A stretch of DNA of 64,000 nt from Rhodococcus rhodnii. GTDB taxonomy: Bacteria > Actinomycetota > Actinomycetes > Mycobacteriales > Pseudonocardiaceae. Numbering within the stretch: position 1 is the stretch's first letter; each line of letters begins with the position of its first letter. The position numbers were made by a program, and so were the translations under genes. Positions 32,870 through 42,507 of this stretch are shown piece by piece. The DNA lies in the NCBI GenBank assembly GCA_000720375.1, contig JOAA01000011.1:186001-250000 (forward strand), in the 5' to 3' direction. A model generated the notes under the pieces. The model was not told where the DNA came from, ran no database searches, and saw only the letters and a program-made list of their open reading frames with translations.

Positions 32870-35204
32870 CTATGAGATCGCCCCATGGCAGTTGCGCTGG
32901 CGTGGTCTTGACCTGGATGCGTTGCGCCGCACGGAATCCACCTTCGCACTGGCCAACGGCCATGTCGGACTGCGCGGCACGTTCGAGGAAGGCGAGCCGC
33001 GCGGCCTGCCCGGCACGTACCTCAACGGCTTCTACGAACAGCGACGGCTGCCGTACGCCGAGGCGGGCTACGGCTTCCCGGAGGACGGTCAGACGGTCGT
33101 CAACGTGACCGACGGCAAGATCATCCGCCTGCTGGTCGAGGACGAGCCGCTCGACATGCGCTACGGCCGTGCCCTGGAGCACGAGCGTGTCCTCGACTTC
33201 CGGTCCGGCACGCTGCGACGGCGCACCGAATGGGAGTCGCCGACCGGACGCCGGGTCCGGATCACCTCGGAGCGCCTGGTGTCGTTCACCCAGCGTGCGA
33301 TCGCCGCGATCAACTACTCGGTCGAGCCGTTGGACGACACGATCCAGCTGGTGGTGCAGTCCGACCTGCTGGCCAACGAGCCCGTGGCGACCCGCACCGA
33401 CGATCCCCGGGTCGCCGCGGCTCTGGACAAACCGCTGATCAGCGACCACGCGTCGGCTCGCGGCTACCGGGCGGTGCTCGCCCACCACACGCGGGCGTCC
33501 GGGCTGCGCATGGCCGCGGCCATGGACCACGAACTGCACCTCGACGAGGACAACATCCGCACGGAGATCAAGGCCGAACAAGATCTCGCCCGGCTGACCG
33601 TCGCGGCCGACGTGCCCAAGGGCAGCAAGCTGACGCTCACCAAATACCTGGCGTACGGCTGGTCCAGCCAACGCTCGTCACCTGCGCTGCGCGCACAGGT
33701 GGACGCGGCCATGGTGGGCGCACTGCAGACCGGCTGGGACGGCCTGCTCGCCGAGCAAAGGTCCTTTTTGGACGAATTCTGGGACACCGCGGACATCGAG
33801 ATCGAAGGAGACGCCGAACTGCAGCAGGCGGTCCGATTCGCACTGTTCCACGTCCTGCAGGCCGGAGCTCGAGGCGAGACCAGGGCGATCCCGGCGAAGG
33901 GCCTGACCGGCCCCGGATACGACGGCCACGCCTTCTGGGACACGGAATCCTTCGTACTGCCGGTGCTGACGTACACCATCCCGGACGCGGCCCGCGACGC
34001 ACTGCGCTGGCGTTACTCCACTTTGGACAAAGCCAGGGCCAGGGCGCGAACCCTGTGCCAGCAAGGCGCCGCGTTCCCGTGGCGCTCGATCAACGGCGAC
34101 GAATGCTCCGGCTACTGGCCGGCAGGCACGGCGGCGTTCCACATCAACGCCGACATCGCCGACGCGGTCATGCGATACCTGTACGCGACGCAGGACAAGC
34201 CGTTCGAGTCCGAATGCGGCGTGGAGCTGCTCGTCGAAACCGCCCGGCTGTGGATGAGCATCGGCCACCACGACACCCATGGCCGCTTCCGCATCGACGG
34301 CGTCACCGGCCCCGACGAGTACACGGCCGTCGTGGACAACAACGTCTACACAAACTTGATGGCACGCCGTAACTTGCGCGCCGCAGCGGCCGTCGCCGAG
34401 GCCAACCCTGCCCTCGCGCACGACCTGGGCGTCGGCACCGAGGAAGCATCCCGCTGGCGTGACGCGGCCGACGACATGGTTGTGTTGTACGACAAGGAAC
34501 TCAAAGTCCACCCGCAGTCAGAGTGCTTCACCGACCACGCCCGCTGGGACTTCCACAACACCCCGGCCGAGAACTACCCGTTGTTGCTGAACTATCCGTA
34601 CTTCGACTTGTACCGCAAGCAAGTCGTCAAACAAGCCGACCTAGTGCTTGCTTTGCACGTGTGCGGCGACGAGTTCACCCCCGAGGAAAGAGCCCGCAAC
34701 TTCGCGTACTACGAGGCACTGACCGTCCGCGACTCGTCGCTGTCGGCGTGCACCCAGGCCGTAATGGCAGCGGAGGTCGGCCACCTCGAACTGGCCTACG
34801 ACTACTTCGCCGAAGCCGCACTGACAGACCTGCACGACCTGCACGATAACGTCCAAAATGGACTCCACATCGCCTCGCTCGCGGGCGCGTGGATCGCCAC
34901 CGTCGCAGGCTTCGGCGGAATGCGCGACCACCACGGCAAACTCACGTTCGCCCCACGCCTGCCACCGGAACTGACCAAGATCGCCTTCCGGATGACGTTC
35001 CGCGGCAGCAAGATCGGCGTGGAGATCCGCCCGGAACGCGCGGCCTATCGGCTGTATTCAGGCGAACCACTGGACCTGTCACACCACGGCGACCCGTTCA
35101 CCCTCGGCACGGAACCAGTGATCCTGCCGATCCCCGGACCGCCTGACCACCCCACCCCACACCAGCCACACGGCCGCGCCCCCACCCGCCGCCGGCCACG
35201 GTAG
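32856..35204 (+). CDS. glycoside hydrolase family 65 phosphorylase
   Basis: A 782-residue enzyme. The N-terminal beta-sandwich (WQLRWRGLDLDALRRTESTFALANGHVGLRGTF) leads to the (alpha/alpha)6 barrel with HAFWDTESFVLPVL and the catalytic-Glu motif GVTGPDEYTAVVDNNVYTN, then a C-terminal sandwich. GH65 enzymes phosphorolyse trehalose, maltose, kojibiose or nigerose to beta-glucose-1-phosphate + glucose. The exact disaccharide is not predictable. GGAGG six bases before the ATG at 32856 fixes the start (a GTG precedes it directly). Overlaps the mutase gene; a tandem repeat begins right after the stop. Confidence 0.9.
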   Translation: MDKPSYEIAPWQLRWRGLDLDALRRTESTFALANGHVGLRGTFEEGEPRGLPGTYLNGFYEQRRLPYAEAGYGFPEDGQTVVNVTDGKIIRLLVEDEPLDMRYGRALEHERVLDFRSGTLRRRTEWESPTGRRVRITSERLVSFTQRAIAAINYSVEPLDDTIQLVVQSDLLANEPVATRTDDPRVAAALDKPLISDHASARGYRAVLAHHTRASGLRMAAAMDHELHLDEDNIRTEIKAEQDLARLTVAADVPKGSKLTLTKYLAYGWSSQRSSPALRAQVDAAMVGALQTGWDGLLAEQRSFLDEFWDTADIEIEGDAELQQAVRFALFHVLQAGARGETRAIPAKGLTGPGYDGHAFWDTESFVLPVLTYTIPDAARDALRWRYSTLDKARARARTLCQQGAAFPWRSINGDECSGYWPAGTAAFHINADIADAVMRYLYATQDKPFESECGVELLVETARLWMSIGHHDTHGRFRIDGVTGPDEYTAVVDNNVYTNLMARRNLRAAAAVAEANPALAHDLGVGTEEASRWRDAADDMVVLYDKELKVHPQSECFTDHARWDFHNTPAENYPLLLNYPYFDLYRKQVVKQADLVLALHVCGDEFTPEERARNFAYYEALTVRDSSLSACTQAVMAAEVGHLELAYDYFAEAALTDLHDLHDNVQNGLHIASLAGAWIATVAGFGGMRDHHGKLTFAPRLPPELTKIAFRMTFRGSKIGVEIRPERAAYRLYSGEPLDLSHHGDPFTLGTEPVILPIPGPPDHPTPHQPHGRAPTRRRPR

Positions 35205-35446
35205 GAATCCGCGCCAACGGCCCGACGGCGGAAGTCCGCCCCAATGGCTCGACGGTAGAACTTCGTGTCAACGGCCCGAGGTTTGGACTTCGTGCCAAGG
35301 GCTCGACGGTGGAACTCCGTGCCAAGGGCTCGACGGCAGGACTCCGTGCCAAGGGCCCGAGGTTTGGACTTCGTGTCAACGGCCTGACGTTAGGACTTCG
35401 TGCCAAGGGCCCGGCGTGAGAACTCCGTGCCAACGGTCCGTTCGCA
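35205..35446. repeat. 27-bp imperfect tandem repeat (nine units)
   Basis: Nine contiguous units of 26-28 bp begin immediately after the GH65 stop codon. Typical units contain ACTCCGTGCCAAGGGC followed by TCGACGG or CCGAGGTTTG. Units alternate between the two 3' variants. Because 27 is a multiple of three, an open frame runs through the array on the minus strand, but it is just the repeat translated. There are no spacers, so this is a minisatellite-like array and not a CRISPR. Confidence 0.85.
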
Positions 35447-35533
35447 AATCCAGTTGTCCACAACCACCCGATGCCCCTTTGACCAGCCGATATCCCCGAT
35501 AGAATGGGACCGGGGACGCCCCCCGGGAGCGGT
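35445..35533 (+). repeat. dispersed ~85-bp element, copy 1
   Basis: This copy is homologous to 41101-41184 on the opposite strand. Shared blocks in order are CAAATC, a DnaA-box-like TTGTCCACA (35454-35462), CCCCTTTGACCAG, CCCGATAGAATGG and ACCGGGGACGCCCCCCGGG. TTGACC and TAGAAT are 15 bp apart in both copies, and the GC-rich block can fold as CCGGGG/CCCCGG. Differences are not concentrated in wobble positions of any frame, arguing for a DNA-level repeat and against a small gene. The remaining 35534-35765 shows no gene. Confidence 0.8.
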
Positions 35534-35765
35534 GGGGGATGTCCGGGTGCAGGGCGTGGCTGGACTGAACGGGGGTAGGGCCAGCACCCCCTGGGAAATG
35601 GATGCCAACTCCAGCGCGAGGGAAGACCCTGACGCGTAGCTTCCTTGATGACGATCCACTCAGGGTTGGCGACCCGGGTCGGCTCGGGGTGGTCCCCGAT
35701 GCCGGTTCCCCGCCGACTCAATAGCTTTGGACCGTCGCTTGAAGTAGTCCGATGGGGAGCAGGAG

Positions 35766-36608
35766 ATGGACATGTCTCGTCGTGTTGTGCTGGGGGTCTG
35801 CGCGATCGGCGTGGGGACGCTTCTGCTGTCCGGGTGCGATGGGTTTCGGGTGTCGTCGTCCACCTTCAGCGACACGACGGACCTCACGCAGAAGGTCGCC
35901 ACGGTCCGGATCGACAACGGTGCGGGGGCCGTGCGGATCCGAATCGGGGCGACCCCCTCGGTGCGCCGGACTGTGTACTACCGCAACAACGACAAGCCTG
36001 GGCAGACCCACCGTGTCGAAGGCGACACGCTGATCCTCGACCACTGCGATCAGCGCAACTGCTCGGTCGACTACGAGGTCACGTTGCCGGCCGCGGCCAA
36101 AGTCATGGGTGAGGTCGGGTCCGGCGAGATCGACCTCGCGGGCATGTCCGAGGTGGGGGTAAGGGCCGGGTCCGGGGACGTCCGGGTGCGGGACATCTCC
36201 GGTCCGGTCGCCGTCAACGTCGGCTCGGGGCGGGTCGAGTTGACCAGCCTCGCGCAGTCCGCCGTTGTCGATGCGAGCTCAGGGGACGTCACGCTCAGCG
36301 ACGTCAAGGGGGACGTCACCGTCTTGTCCCGGTCCGGCGAGGTCAATGCCAGCGGGATCGGCGGCAAGGCGGCGGTGGAGAGCTCGTCCGGCGATGTCCG
36401 GGTCGACATGGCCACTGCCCAGAGCGTCAAGGTGACCGCGAGCAGCGGCCGGATCAACGTCACTGTGCCGCGCGGCCAGACGTACAAGGCGGACGTCACC
36501 ACCAGCAGCGGCGAGAAGCTGGTCAACGTCGACACCAGCCCGCAGTCGCCGTACGTGCTTGACCTGGACGCGAGCAGCGGTGACATCCAGGTCGACTACC
36601 GCGTCTGA
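35766..36608 (+). CDS. DUF4097-type beta-repeat lipoprotein
   Basis: A 280-residue predicted lipoprotein. A signal peptide with lipobox LLSGC (Cys about residue 24) is followed by a beta-helical domain of short repeats: GSGEIDLAG, GSGDVRVRD, GSGRVELTS, SSGDVTLSD, RSGEVNASG, SSGDVRVDM, SSGRINVTV and SSGDIQVDY. These are typical of DUF4097/DUF4098 adhesin-like proteins of unknown role at the outer face of the membrane. GGAGCAGGAG precedes the ATG. It lies upstream of dnaK, separated by 150 bp that hold the HspR sites, so it is transcribed separately. Confidence 0.85.
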   Translation: MDMSRRVVLGVCAIGVGTLLLSGCDGFRVSSSTFSDTTDLTQKVATVRIDNGAGAVRIRIGATPSVRRTVYYRNNDKPGQTHRVEGDTLILDHCDQRNCSVDYEVTLPAAAKVMGEVGSGEIDLAGMSEVGVRAGSGDVRVRDISGPVAVNVGSGRVELTSLAQSAVVDASSGDVTLSDVKGDVTVLSRSGEVNASGIGGKAAVESSSGDVRVDMATAQSVKVTASSGRINVTVPRGQTYKADVTTSSGEKLVNVDTSPQSPYVLDLDASSGDIQVDYRV

Positions 36609-36655
36609 TCTCCGGGGAACAAACCCCGCACCCCGCTCGTTGGCCTGTCAGGAAG

Positions 36656-36676
36656 GTTGAGCGGCATCCGCTCAAG
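36656..36676. promoter_or_regulatory. HAIR element 1 (HspR operator) upstream of dnaK
   Basis: An inverted repeat GTTGAGC-N7-GCTCAAG, matching the HspR-associated inverted repeat CTTGAGT-N7-ACTCAAG in spacing and core. It lies upstream of a possible TTGACC (36683) promoter element. Confidence 0.85.
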
Positions 36677-36710
36677 TCTGATTTGACCGGCGACGACTCT
36701 CGGTAGCAGA

Positions 36711-36731
36711 CTTGAGCCACACACGCTCAAG
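36711..36731. promoter_or_regulatory. HAIR element 2 (HspR operator) upstream of dnaK
   Basis: A perfect inverted repeat CTTGAGC-N7-GCTCAAG, 27 bp before the dnaK ATG and just downstream of the putative -10. With element 1 it brackets the promoter, so HspR (with DnaK as co-repressor in actinomycetes) can shut off the operon. Confidence 0.9.
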
Positions 36732-36758
36732 GCGAAGAAACACTACCGGGAGGATTCC

Positions 36759-38615
36759 ATGGCGCGAGCGGTCGGCATCGACCTGGGGACGACCAACTCC
36801 GTCGTCGCCGTTCTCGAAGGCGGTGAGCCGACGGTCATCGCCAACTCCGAGGGTTCGCGGACGACCCCGTCCATCGTCGCCTTCGCCAAGAACGGCGAGG
36901 TGCTCGTCGGCCAGCCGGCGAAGAACCAGGCGGTCACCAACGTGGACCGCACCATCCGCTCGGTCAAGCGGCACATCGGCTCCGACTGGAAGACCGATGA
37001 GATCGACACCAAGCGCTACACCGCGCAGGAGATCTCCGCGCGCGTGCTGATGAAGCTCAAGCGCGACGCCGAGTCCTACCTCGGCGAGCAGATCACCGAC
37101 GCCGTCATCACCGTCCCCGCCTACTTCGAGGACGCCCAGCGGCAGGCCACCAAGGAAGCCGGCCAGATCGCCGGCCTGAACGTGCTGCGGATCGTGAACG
37201 AGCCGACCGCGGCCGCGCTGGCCTACGGCCTGGACAAGGGCGAGAAGGAACAGACCATCCTGGTCTTCGACCTCGGTGGCGGTACCTTCGACGTCTCCCT
37301 GCTGGAGATCGGCGACGGTGTCGTCGAGGTCCGCGCGACCAGCGGTGACAACCACCTCGGTGGTGACGACTGGGACCAGCGCATCGTCGACTGGCTGGTG
37401 GACAAGTTCAAGCAGTCCAGCGGCATCGACCTGACCAAGGACAAGATGGCGCTGCAGCGGATCCGTGAGGCCGCTGAGAAGGCCAAGATCGAGCTGTCCA
37501 GCTCGACCAGCGCCAACATCAACCTGCCGTACATCACGGTGGACGCGGACAAGAACCCGCTGTTCCTCGACGAGACCCTGACCCGCGCGGAGTTCCAGCG
37601 GATCACCTCCGACCTGCTGGACCGCACCCGTGCGCCGTTCCACAACGTGATCAAGGACGCCGGCATCAACCTCGGCGACATCGACCACGTCGTGCTCGTC
37701 GGTGGCTCGACGCGGATGCCCGCGGTGACCGAGCTGGTCAAGGAGCTGACCGGCGGCAAGGAGCCCAACAAGGGCGTCAACCCGGACGAGGTCGTGGCCG
37801 TCGGTGCCGCGCTGCAGGCTGGTGTGCTCAAGGGCGAGGTCAAGGACGTCCTGCTGCTGGACGTGACCCCGTTGTCGCTGGGCATCGAGACCAAGGGTGG
37901 CGTGTTCACCAAGCTCATCGAGCGCAACACCACCATCCCGACCAAGCGCTCGGAGATCTTCTCCACCGCGGACGACAACCAGACCACCGTCGGCATCCAG
38001 GTCTTCCAGGGTGAGCGTGAGTTCGCCGTGCACAACAAGAAGCTGGGCACGTTCGACCTGACCGGTCTGCCCCCGGCTCCGCGTGGCGTACCGCAGATCG
38101 AGGTCACCTTCGACATCGACGCGAACGGCATCGTGCACGTCTCCGCGAAGGACCTGGGCACCGGCAAGGAGCAGTCGATGACCATCACGGGCGGCTCGGC
38201 GCTGCCCAAGGAGGACATCGACCGGATGGTCAAGGACGCCGAGGCGCACGCCGAGGAGGACAAGCGCCGCCGCGAGGAGGCCGAGACCCGCAACCAGGCC
38301 GAGACGCTGGTCTACCAGACCGAGAAGTTCTTGAAGGACAACGAGGACAAGGTCCCGGCCGACGCCAAGGACAAGGTCAACGCGGCCATCGCGGAGGCCA
38401 ACGAGGCGCTCAAGGGCGAGGACACGGCCAAGATCAAGGCCGCGGTCGAGAAGTTGTCACAGGAGTCGCAGGCGATGGGCGCGGCGATGTACGCGTCCGC
38501 CAACGCGGCAGGCGGCGGTGAAGGTGCTCAGGCCGGCGGTGCCGGTGGTGCGGGTACCCCGCCGAAGGACGACGTTGTTGACGCCGAGATCGTCGACGAG
38601 GACGAGAAGAAGTGA
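36759..38615 (+). CDS. dnaK: molecular chaperone DnaK (Hsp70)
   Basis: A 618-residue Hsp70. It has the N-terminal ATPase with [49 protein letters not shown] and [17 protein letters not shown] segments, the linker [16 protein letters not shown], the substrate-binding domain and a Gly/Ala-rich tail ending in [11 protein letters not shown]. It folds proteins in cycles with DnaJ and GrpE and, in actinomycetes, helps HspR repress the operon. GGGAGG precedes the ATG. First gene of dnaK-grpE-dnaJ-hspR; two HAIR operators precede it. Its stop overlaps the grpE GTG (GTGA). Confidence 0.98.
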   Translation: MARAVGIDLGTTNSVVAVLEGGEPTVIANSEGSRTTPSIVAFAKNGEVLVGQPAKNQAVTNVDRTIRSVKRHIGSDWKTDEIDTKRYTAQEISARVLMKLKRDAESYLGEQITDAVITVPAYFEDAQRQATKEAGQIAGLNVLRIVNEPTAAALAYGLDKGEKEQTILVFDLGGGTFDVSLLEIGDGVVEVRATSGDNHLGGDDWDQRIVDWLVDKFKQSSGIDLTKDKMALQRIREAAEKAKIELSSSTSANINLPYITVDADKNPLFLDETLTRAEFQRITSDLLDRTRAPFHNVIKDAGINLGDIDHVVLVGGSTRMPAVTELVKELTGGKEPNKGVNPDEVVAVGAALQAGVLKGEVKDVLLLDVTPLSLGIETKGGVFTKLIERNTTIPTKRSEIFSTADDNQTTVGIQVFQGEREFAVHNKKLGTFDLTGLPPAPRGVPQIEVTFDIDANGIVHVSAKDLGTGKEQSMTITGGSALPKEDIDRMVKDAEAHAEEDKRRREEAETRNQAETLVYQTEKFLKDNEDKVPADAKDKVNAAIAEANEALKGEDTAKIKAAVEKLSQESQAMGAAMYASANAAGGGEGAQAGGAGGAGTPPKDDVVDAEIVDEDEKK

Positions 38616-39322
38616 CCGATCAGGGACCGCACGACAACAACTCCGCTGCTGAGGAGCCACGGGTGGTAGTGCGCGACCGACGCCGGATCGACCCGGAAAC
38701 CGGTCAGGTCAAGACCGTCACCGAGGAGGTGCCCGTCGACGAGACGGGTGCCCCCGAGGGCGGCAAGCACGCGGCGACCGACGAGGCCGCCGATCTGCCA
38801 GTGGTCGAAGCCGAGATCGTCAGCGAGGAAGTCTCGCTGAAGAACCAGGTCGAAGAGCGCACGAAGGACCTGCAGCGACTGCAGGCCGAGTTCGCCAACT
38901 ACCGCAAGCGCGTGGACCGCGACCGCGAGAGCGTGGTCGTCAACGCCAAGGCTTCGGTGGTCAACGAGCTGCTCGCGGTGCTCGACGACCTCGAGCGAGC
39001 GGCCGCGCACGGCGACCTGACCGGCGCGTTCAAGGCGGTGGCGGACAAGCTGACCGCCACGCTGCAGCGCGTCGGGCTGGAGCCGTTCGGCCACGAGAAC
39101 GAGCCGTTCGACCCGTCCGTGCACGAGGCAGTGCAGCACGACACGTCCCCGGACGTGCAGGGTCCGACCGTGACCGCGGTGTTGCGCCGCGGCTACCGGA
39201 TCGGCGAGAAGACGCTGCGTCCCGCGCTGGTGGCCGTGACCGACCACGAGCCCGGTGCACCGGCCCAGGAGTGGGTCGAACCGTCCGAAGGACAGCCTGA
39301 TGGTTCGGCGGACCGGAACTAA
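38612..39322 (+). CDS. grpE: nucleotide exchange factor GrpE
   Basis: A 236-residue GrpE. A long acidic/basic N-terminal extension (about 1-75) typical of actinomycetes is followed by the coiled-coil ([26 protein letters not shown]) and the C-terminal beta-wing ([25 protein letters not shown]...[20 protein letters not shown]). It is the ADP/ATP exchange factor for DnaK. The GTG start overlaps the dnaK stop by four bases; dnaJ follows after 24 bp. Confidence 0.97.
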   Translation: MTDQGPHDNNSAAEEPRVVVRDRRRIDPETGQVKTVTEEVPVDETGAPEGGKHAATDEAADLPVVEAEIVSEEVSLKNQVEERTKDLQRLQAEFANYRKRVDRDRESVVVNAKASVVNELLAVLDDLERAAAHGDLTGAFKAVADKLTATLQRVGLEPFGHENEPFDPSVHEAVQHDTSPDVQGPTVTAVLRRGYRIGEKTLRPALVAVTDHEPGAPAQEWVEPSEGQPDGSADRN

Positions 39323-39346
39323 GCAACAGAAGGGAGGGGACGTCCG

Positions 39347-40516
39347 GTGAGCGCGAGGGACTGGATCGACAAGGACTTCTACCGTGAGCTGGGCGTCTCG
39401 TCCAGCGCGACGGACGCGGACATCAAGAAGGCCTACCGCAAGCTGGCCAGGGAGTTGCACCCGGACGCCAATCCGGGCAACACCGAGGCCGAGACGCGGT
39501 TCAAGGCGGTGTCCGAGGCGTACGGCGTGATCGGTGACCCCGAGAAGCGTAAGCAGTACGACGAGGCTCGCCGCCTGTTCGGCGGCGGGCTGCGTGGGTT
39601 CGGCAGTGGCGGCCCGGGCGGCGGCTTCGATGTCAGCGACATCTTCGGCGGCGCCAACGCACAGGGCGCGGGCGGCAGCTTCAGCGGCCTCGGCGACATC
39701 CTCGGCGGCCTGTTCGGCAGGCGCGGCCAGGGATCGACCGCAGGCCGGCCCCGGCGCGGCGCGGACGTGGACACCGAGATCCGGATCGACTTCCTGGAAG
39801 CGATCCGCGGTGCGACCGTCCCTTTGCGACTGTCCAGCCCGTCCACATGTGGGACGTGCAACGGCAACGGCGCCCGGCCGGGTACCCAGCCCCGCACCTG
39901 TCCGACGTGTAACGGCGCGGGCCTGATCACGCGCAGCCAAGGCGCTTTCGCCTTCAGCGAGCCGTGCCGCGACTGCCGCGGCACCGGCCGGATCGTCGAC
40001 GACCCGTGCCCCGAGTGCGGCGGCGACGGCGTGAGCACCAAGAGCCGCACGTTGACTGTTCGTATTCCGCCAGGCGTGGAGGACGACCAGAAGATCAGAC
40101 TGGCCGAACAAGGCGAACCCGGCCAGAACGGCGGGCACGCCGGTGACCTGTACGTGCGCGTGCACGTCACCCCGCACGCGGTGTTCGGCCGCTCGGGCAA
40201 CGACGTGACGATCACCGTGCCGGTCACGTTTCAAGAACTGGCACTCGGCACCACGCTGACCGTGCCCACTCTGGACGGCAAGGTGTCGCTGCGCGTCGCC
40301 GCGGGTACAGCCAACGGCAGGGTTTTCCGTGTCCGCGGCAAGGGCGTGGCCAAACGCGACGGTGCCGCGGGCGACTTGCTGGTCACCGTGCAGGTGGCAG
40401 TGCCGAACAAGCTCTCCGACGAGGCCAAGGCCGCGATGGAGGAGTACGCGAAGGCGACTTCGGACCACGACCCCCGGCCGGAGTTGACGGCGATGCTGAA
40501 GCAGAGGAGCGAGTAG
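39347..40516 (+). CDS. dnaJ: chaperone DnaJ (Hsp40)
   Basis: A 389-residue type I Hsp40. It has a J-domain with the HPD motif ([13 protein letters not shown]), a Gly/Phe-rich stretch (about 75-130), and four zinc-finger repeats ([32 protein letters not shown]), then the C-terminal substrate-binding domains ([19 protein letters not shown]). It delivers substrates to DnaK and stimulates its ATPase. It starts with GTG after GAGGGGAC. It abuts hspR with no spacer. Confidence 0.97.
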   Translation: MSARDWIDKDFYRELGVSSSATDADIKKAYRKLARELHPDANPGNTEAETRFKAVSEAYGVIGDPEKRKQYDEARRLFGGGLRGFGSGGPGGGFDVSDIFGGANAQGAGGSFSGLGDILGGLFGRRGQGSTAGRPRRGADVDTEIRIDFLEAIRGATVPLRLSSPSTCGTCNGNGARPGTQPRTCPTCNGAGLITRSQGAFAFSEPCRDCRGTGRIVDDPCPECGGDGVSTKSRTLTVRIPPGVEDDQKIRLAEQGEPGQNGGHAGDLYVRVHVTPHAVFGRSGNDVTITVPVTFQELALGTTLTVPTLDGKVSLRVAAGTANGRVFRVRGKGVAKRDGAAGDLLVTVQVAVPNKLSDEAKAAMEEYAKATSDHDPRPELTAMLKQRSE

Positions 40517-40969
40517 ATGATGCCCTCGTTTCCCAGCGGTGTCCCCTTTCCGGCGAACGCGGACGAGGACACCCCGATCTTCGTGATCTCGGTGGCCGCG
40601 CAACTGTCCGGCCTGCACGCGCAAACCCTGCGCAGCTACGACCGTCTGGGGCTGGTCTCACCCGGCCGGACCTCAGGCGGCGGCCGCAGGTACTCCATGC
40701 GTGACATCGCGGTGCTGCGCGAGGTTCAGCGCCTGTCCCAAGAGGAAGGCGTGAACCTCGCGGGCATCAAGCGGATCATCCACCTGGAGAACCAGGTGAC
40801 CGCCCTGCAGGCCCGCGTCGAGGAGCTCACTCACGAACTGGCCGCGGCGTACGCGGCAGCCGAGCAGGCGGCCGCAGCCGTGCACAAGTCCTATCGGCAC
40901 GAACTGGTCCCGGTGCACAAGCCGAAAACCGCCTTGGTGGTCTGGAAACCACAGCCCCGCCGCGGCTAA
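40517..40969 (+). CDS. hspR: heat-shock repressor HspR (MerR family)
   Basis: A 150-residue MerR-type repressor. The winged helix (about 15-80) has VISVAAQLSGLHAQTLRSYDRLGLVSPGRTSGGGRRYSMRDI, and a coiled-coil dimerisation helix follows (NQVTALQARVEELTHELAAAYAAAEQAA). It binds HAIR elements, which are visible at 36656, 36711 and 44603, and so controls its own operon and clpB. The ATG starts in the base after the dnaJ TAG. Confidence 0.95.
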   Translation: MMPSFPSGVPFPANADEDTPIFVISVAAQLSGLHAQTLRSYDRLGLVSPGRTSGGGRRYSMRDIAVLREVQRLSQEEGVNLAGIKRIIHLENQVTALQARVEELTHELAAAYAAAEQAAAAVHKSYRHELVPVHKPKTALVVWKPQPRRG

Positions 40970-40989
40970 GAACCAGTCATCCATCCCCG

Positions 40990-41024
40990 GCCTTGACTTC
41001 GACCCCTCAGGTCAAGCTCAAGGC
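40990..41024 (+). terminator. hairpin after hspR
   Basis: The stem GCCTTGA/TCAAGGC encloses a smaller alternative stem CTTGAC/GTCAAG. There is no T-tract. It is the likely end of the dnaK operon, but it is weaker than other hairpins in the window. Confidence 0.4.
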
Positions 41025-41100
41025 TGGCGGCATGTTCGGACACAAAAGCCCGCCACCAAGCCAATCCGGCCGCCCCGGTCCCCAATGCAGCCCCCGCCCA

Positions 41101-41184
41101 TCCCGGGGGGCGTCCCCGGTTCCATTCTATCGGGAATGAGGCCTGGTCAAAGGGGTACTGGCGGGTTGTGGACAACCAGATTTG
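41101..41184 (-). repeat. dispersed ~85-bp element, copy 2 (inverted)
   Basis: This is the reverse-complement counterpart of 35445-35533. It keeps the same ordered blocks: DnaA-box-like TTGTCCACA (complement of 41167-41175), CCCCTTTGACCAG, CCCGATAGAATGG and ACCGGGGACGCCCCCCGGG. A second DnaA-like TTGTGGATG is at 41182-41190. The rest of the 335-bp gap 40970-41304 shows no gene. The two copies face each other across the dnaK block. Confidence 0.8.
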
Positions 41185-41304
41185 TGGATGATCCCTTTGC
41201 CGTGCCTGGGTTTGTTCGCTGGTACTCGAAGGCGACGAAACGCCCTGCTCAACCAGCACGGCGTTGGTGACGAGTCCCGGAATTGACCCCAGTAAGCCCG
41301 TTGC

Positions 41305-42507
41305 CTAGTCCAAAGTGAACGGGTCGTACGTGATGTGGTCCAGCGGCGTGCCGGCGACAAGCATTCGCGACACCGTCGACCTGATCATCCCGGGCGATCC
41401 GCTGACGAGCACGTCCCGATCAGCCCACGCGCCATAACGGGTGACCACATCGGCCAGCGTCCCGTGTTCCACCCCAGTGGCGTCCGGTTCGGACTCGAGA
41501 ACGGGCACGACCGTCAGCCATGGGTTGGTCGCGGCCAGCTGCTGCAGGTTCTGCAGGTCGTACAGGTCGGACAAAACGCGTCCACCGTAGAACAGGTGCA
41601 CGCGCGGGTTCTCGCCCCACTGGCTCAGCTCGTCGATGATCGCCCGCATGGGAGCGAGACCTGTCCCGCCGGCGACCATGACTAAGTCCCTGGTGTTCGC
41701 CCTGTCCACGCTCATCCGGCCGATCGGCGGGCCGATTCGCCAGGTCTCGCCGATCTGGGTGTGCCCGACGATCGCCCGGCTGACCCAGCCGCCGTCGACC
41801 GTCCGGATGTGGAAGTCGATCGTCCCGTCCTCGCGCGGTGCGTTGGCGGGCGAGAGGTAGCGCCACAGCCTGGGGCGGTGCGGGGTTTCCACGCTCACGT
41901 ACTGCCCAGGTTGGTACGGCATCGGGTGGTCCGTCTGGACGGTCACCACGGCGAGGTCGTAGCCGATGCGGTGGTGGGCGACGACGGTCGCGGGCCACCA
42001 TGCGGGGCCGTCTTCGGCGTTCGCGGAGTCCAGCATCGCGCGGGCCATGATCGTGTAGGCCTCGGCCCAGGCACGTTCGATCTCATCGGTCCACGACTTG
42101 CCGGAGAACTTCTTCACCGCCGCGATCAACGCCGTGCCGACCGCCTCGTAGTGGGCGCTGATCACACCGAACTTACGGTGGTCGCGGCCGAGTTGGCGGA
42201 GGAACGGGTTCAGGTCGTCCGGCCGGTCCACCAGCTGGACGATGTGCACGAGCGCGCGCAGCAGGCGCGAACGCTGGACCTCCATGTTGGCGGGGAACAT
42301 CTCGCGCGCGTTCGGCGACAGGCTGAACAGCATCCCGTAGAAGAACTTGGCGACCTCGTCGGCCTTGGGCTCGACGACGGCGAAGCTCTCCCGGATCAGC
42401 CGCACCATCGCGGCCGCGCCGGACGCGGCGTCCGCCGACCGCATCGTGGCGGGGCCGGCGGGCTTCGGGGTCTGGGGTATCGGGCTCACTACGGCGTTTG
42501 CGGTCAT
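41305..42507 (-). CDS. flavohaemoglobin-like globin-reductase
   Basis: A 400-residue protein. Residues about 30-170 form a globin domain (VRLIRESFAVVEPKADEVAKFFYGMLF, proximal His in KFGVISAHYEAVG), and residues about 175-400 a ferredoxin-NADP reductase-like module (PYQPGQYVSVET, RLWRYLSPANAP as the FAD motif, MVAGGTGLAPMRAI for NAD(P)H, VLVSGSPGMI). This is the flavohaemoglobin arrangement that detoxifies NO with O2, but actinobacterial type II members may instead act on other substrates. By gene order it is the counterpart of mycobacterial Rv0385 upstream of clpB. Divergent from the PPOX gene over 231 bp with no recognised operator. Confidence 0.85.
   Translation of the reverse strand: MTANAVVSPIPQTPKPAGPATMRSADAASGAAAMVRLIRESFAVVEPKADEVAKFFYGMLFSLSPNAREMFPANMEVQRSRLLRALVHIVQLVDRPDDLNPFLRQLGRDHRKFGVISAHYEAVGTALIAAVKKFSGKSWTDEIERAWAEAYTIMARAMLDSANAEDGPAWWPATVVAHHRIGYDLAVVTVQTDHPMPYQPGQYVSVETPHRPRLWRYLSPANAPREDGTIDFHIRTVDGGWVSRAIVGHTQIGETWRIGPPIGRMSVDRANTRDLVMVAGGTGLAPMRAIIDELSQWGENPRVHLFYGGRVLSDLYDLQNLQQLAATNPWLTVVPVLESEPDATGVEHGTLADVVTRYGAWADRDVLVSGSPGMIRSTVSRMLVAGTPLDHITYDPFTLD

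Noticed and set aside
35098..35721. 207-codon minus-strand frame downstream of GH65
   Set aside because: It is the translated 27-bp tandem repeat and dispersed element; the periodic RSP/PLA pattern comes from the DNA repeat.
40966..41259. Small minus-strand gene in the gap after hspR, and its plus-strand counterpart at 35400-35639
   Set aside because: The two translations share PIEW and RGRPPG, but the nucleotide differences are not wobble-biased, pointing to a non-coding repeat.
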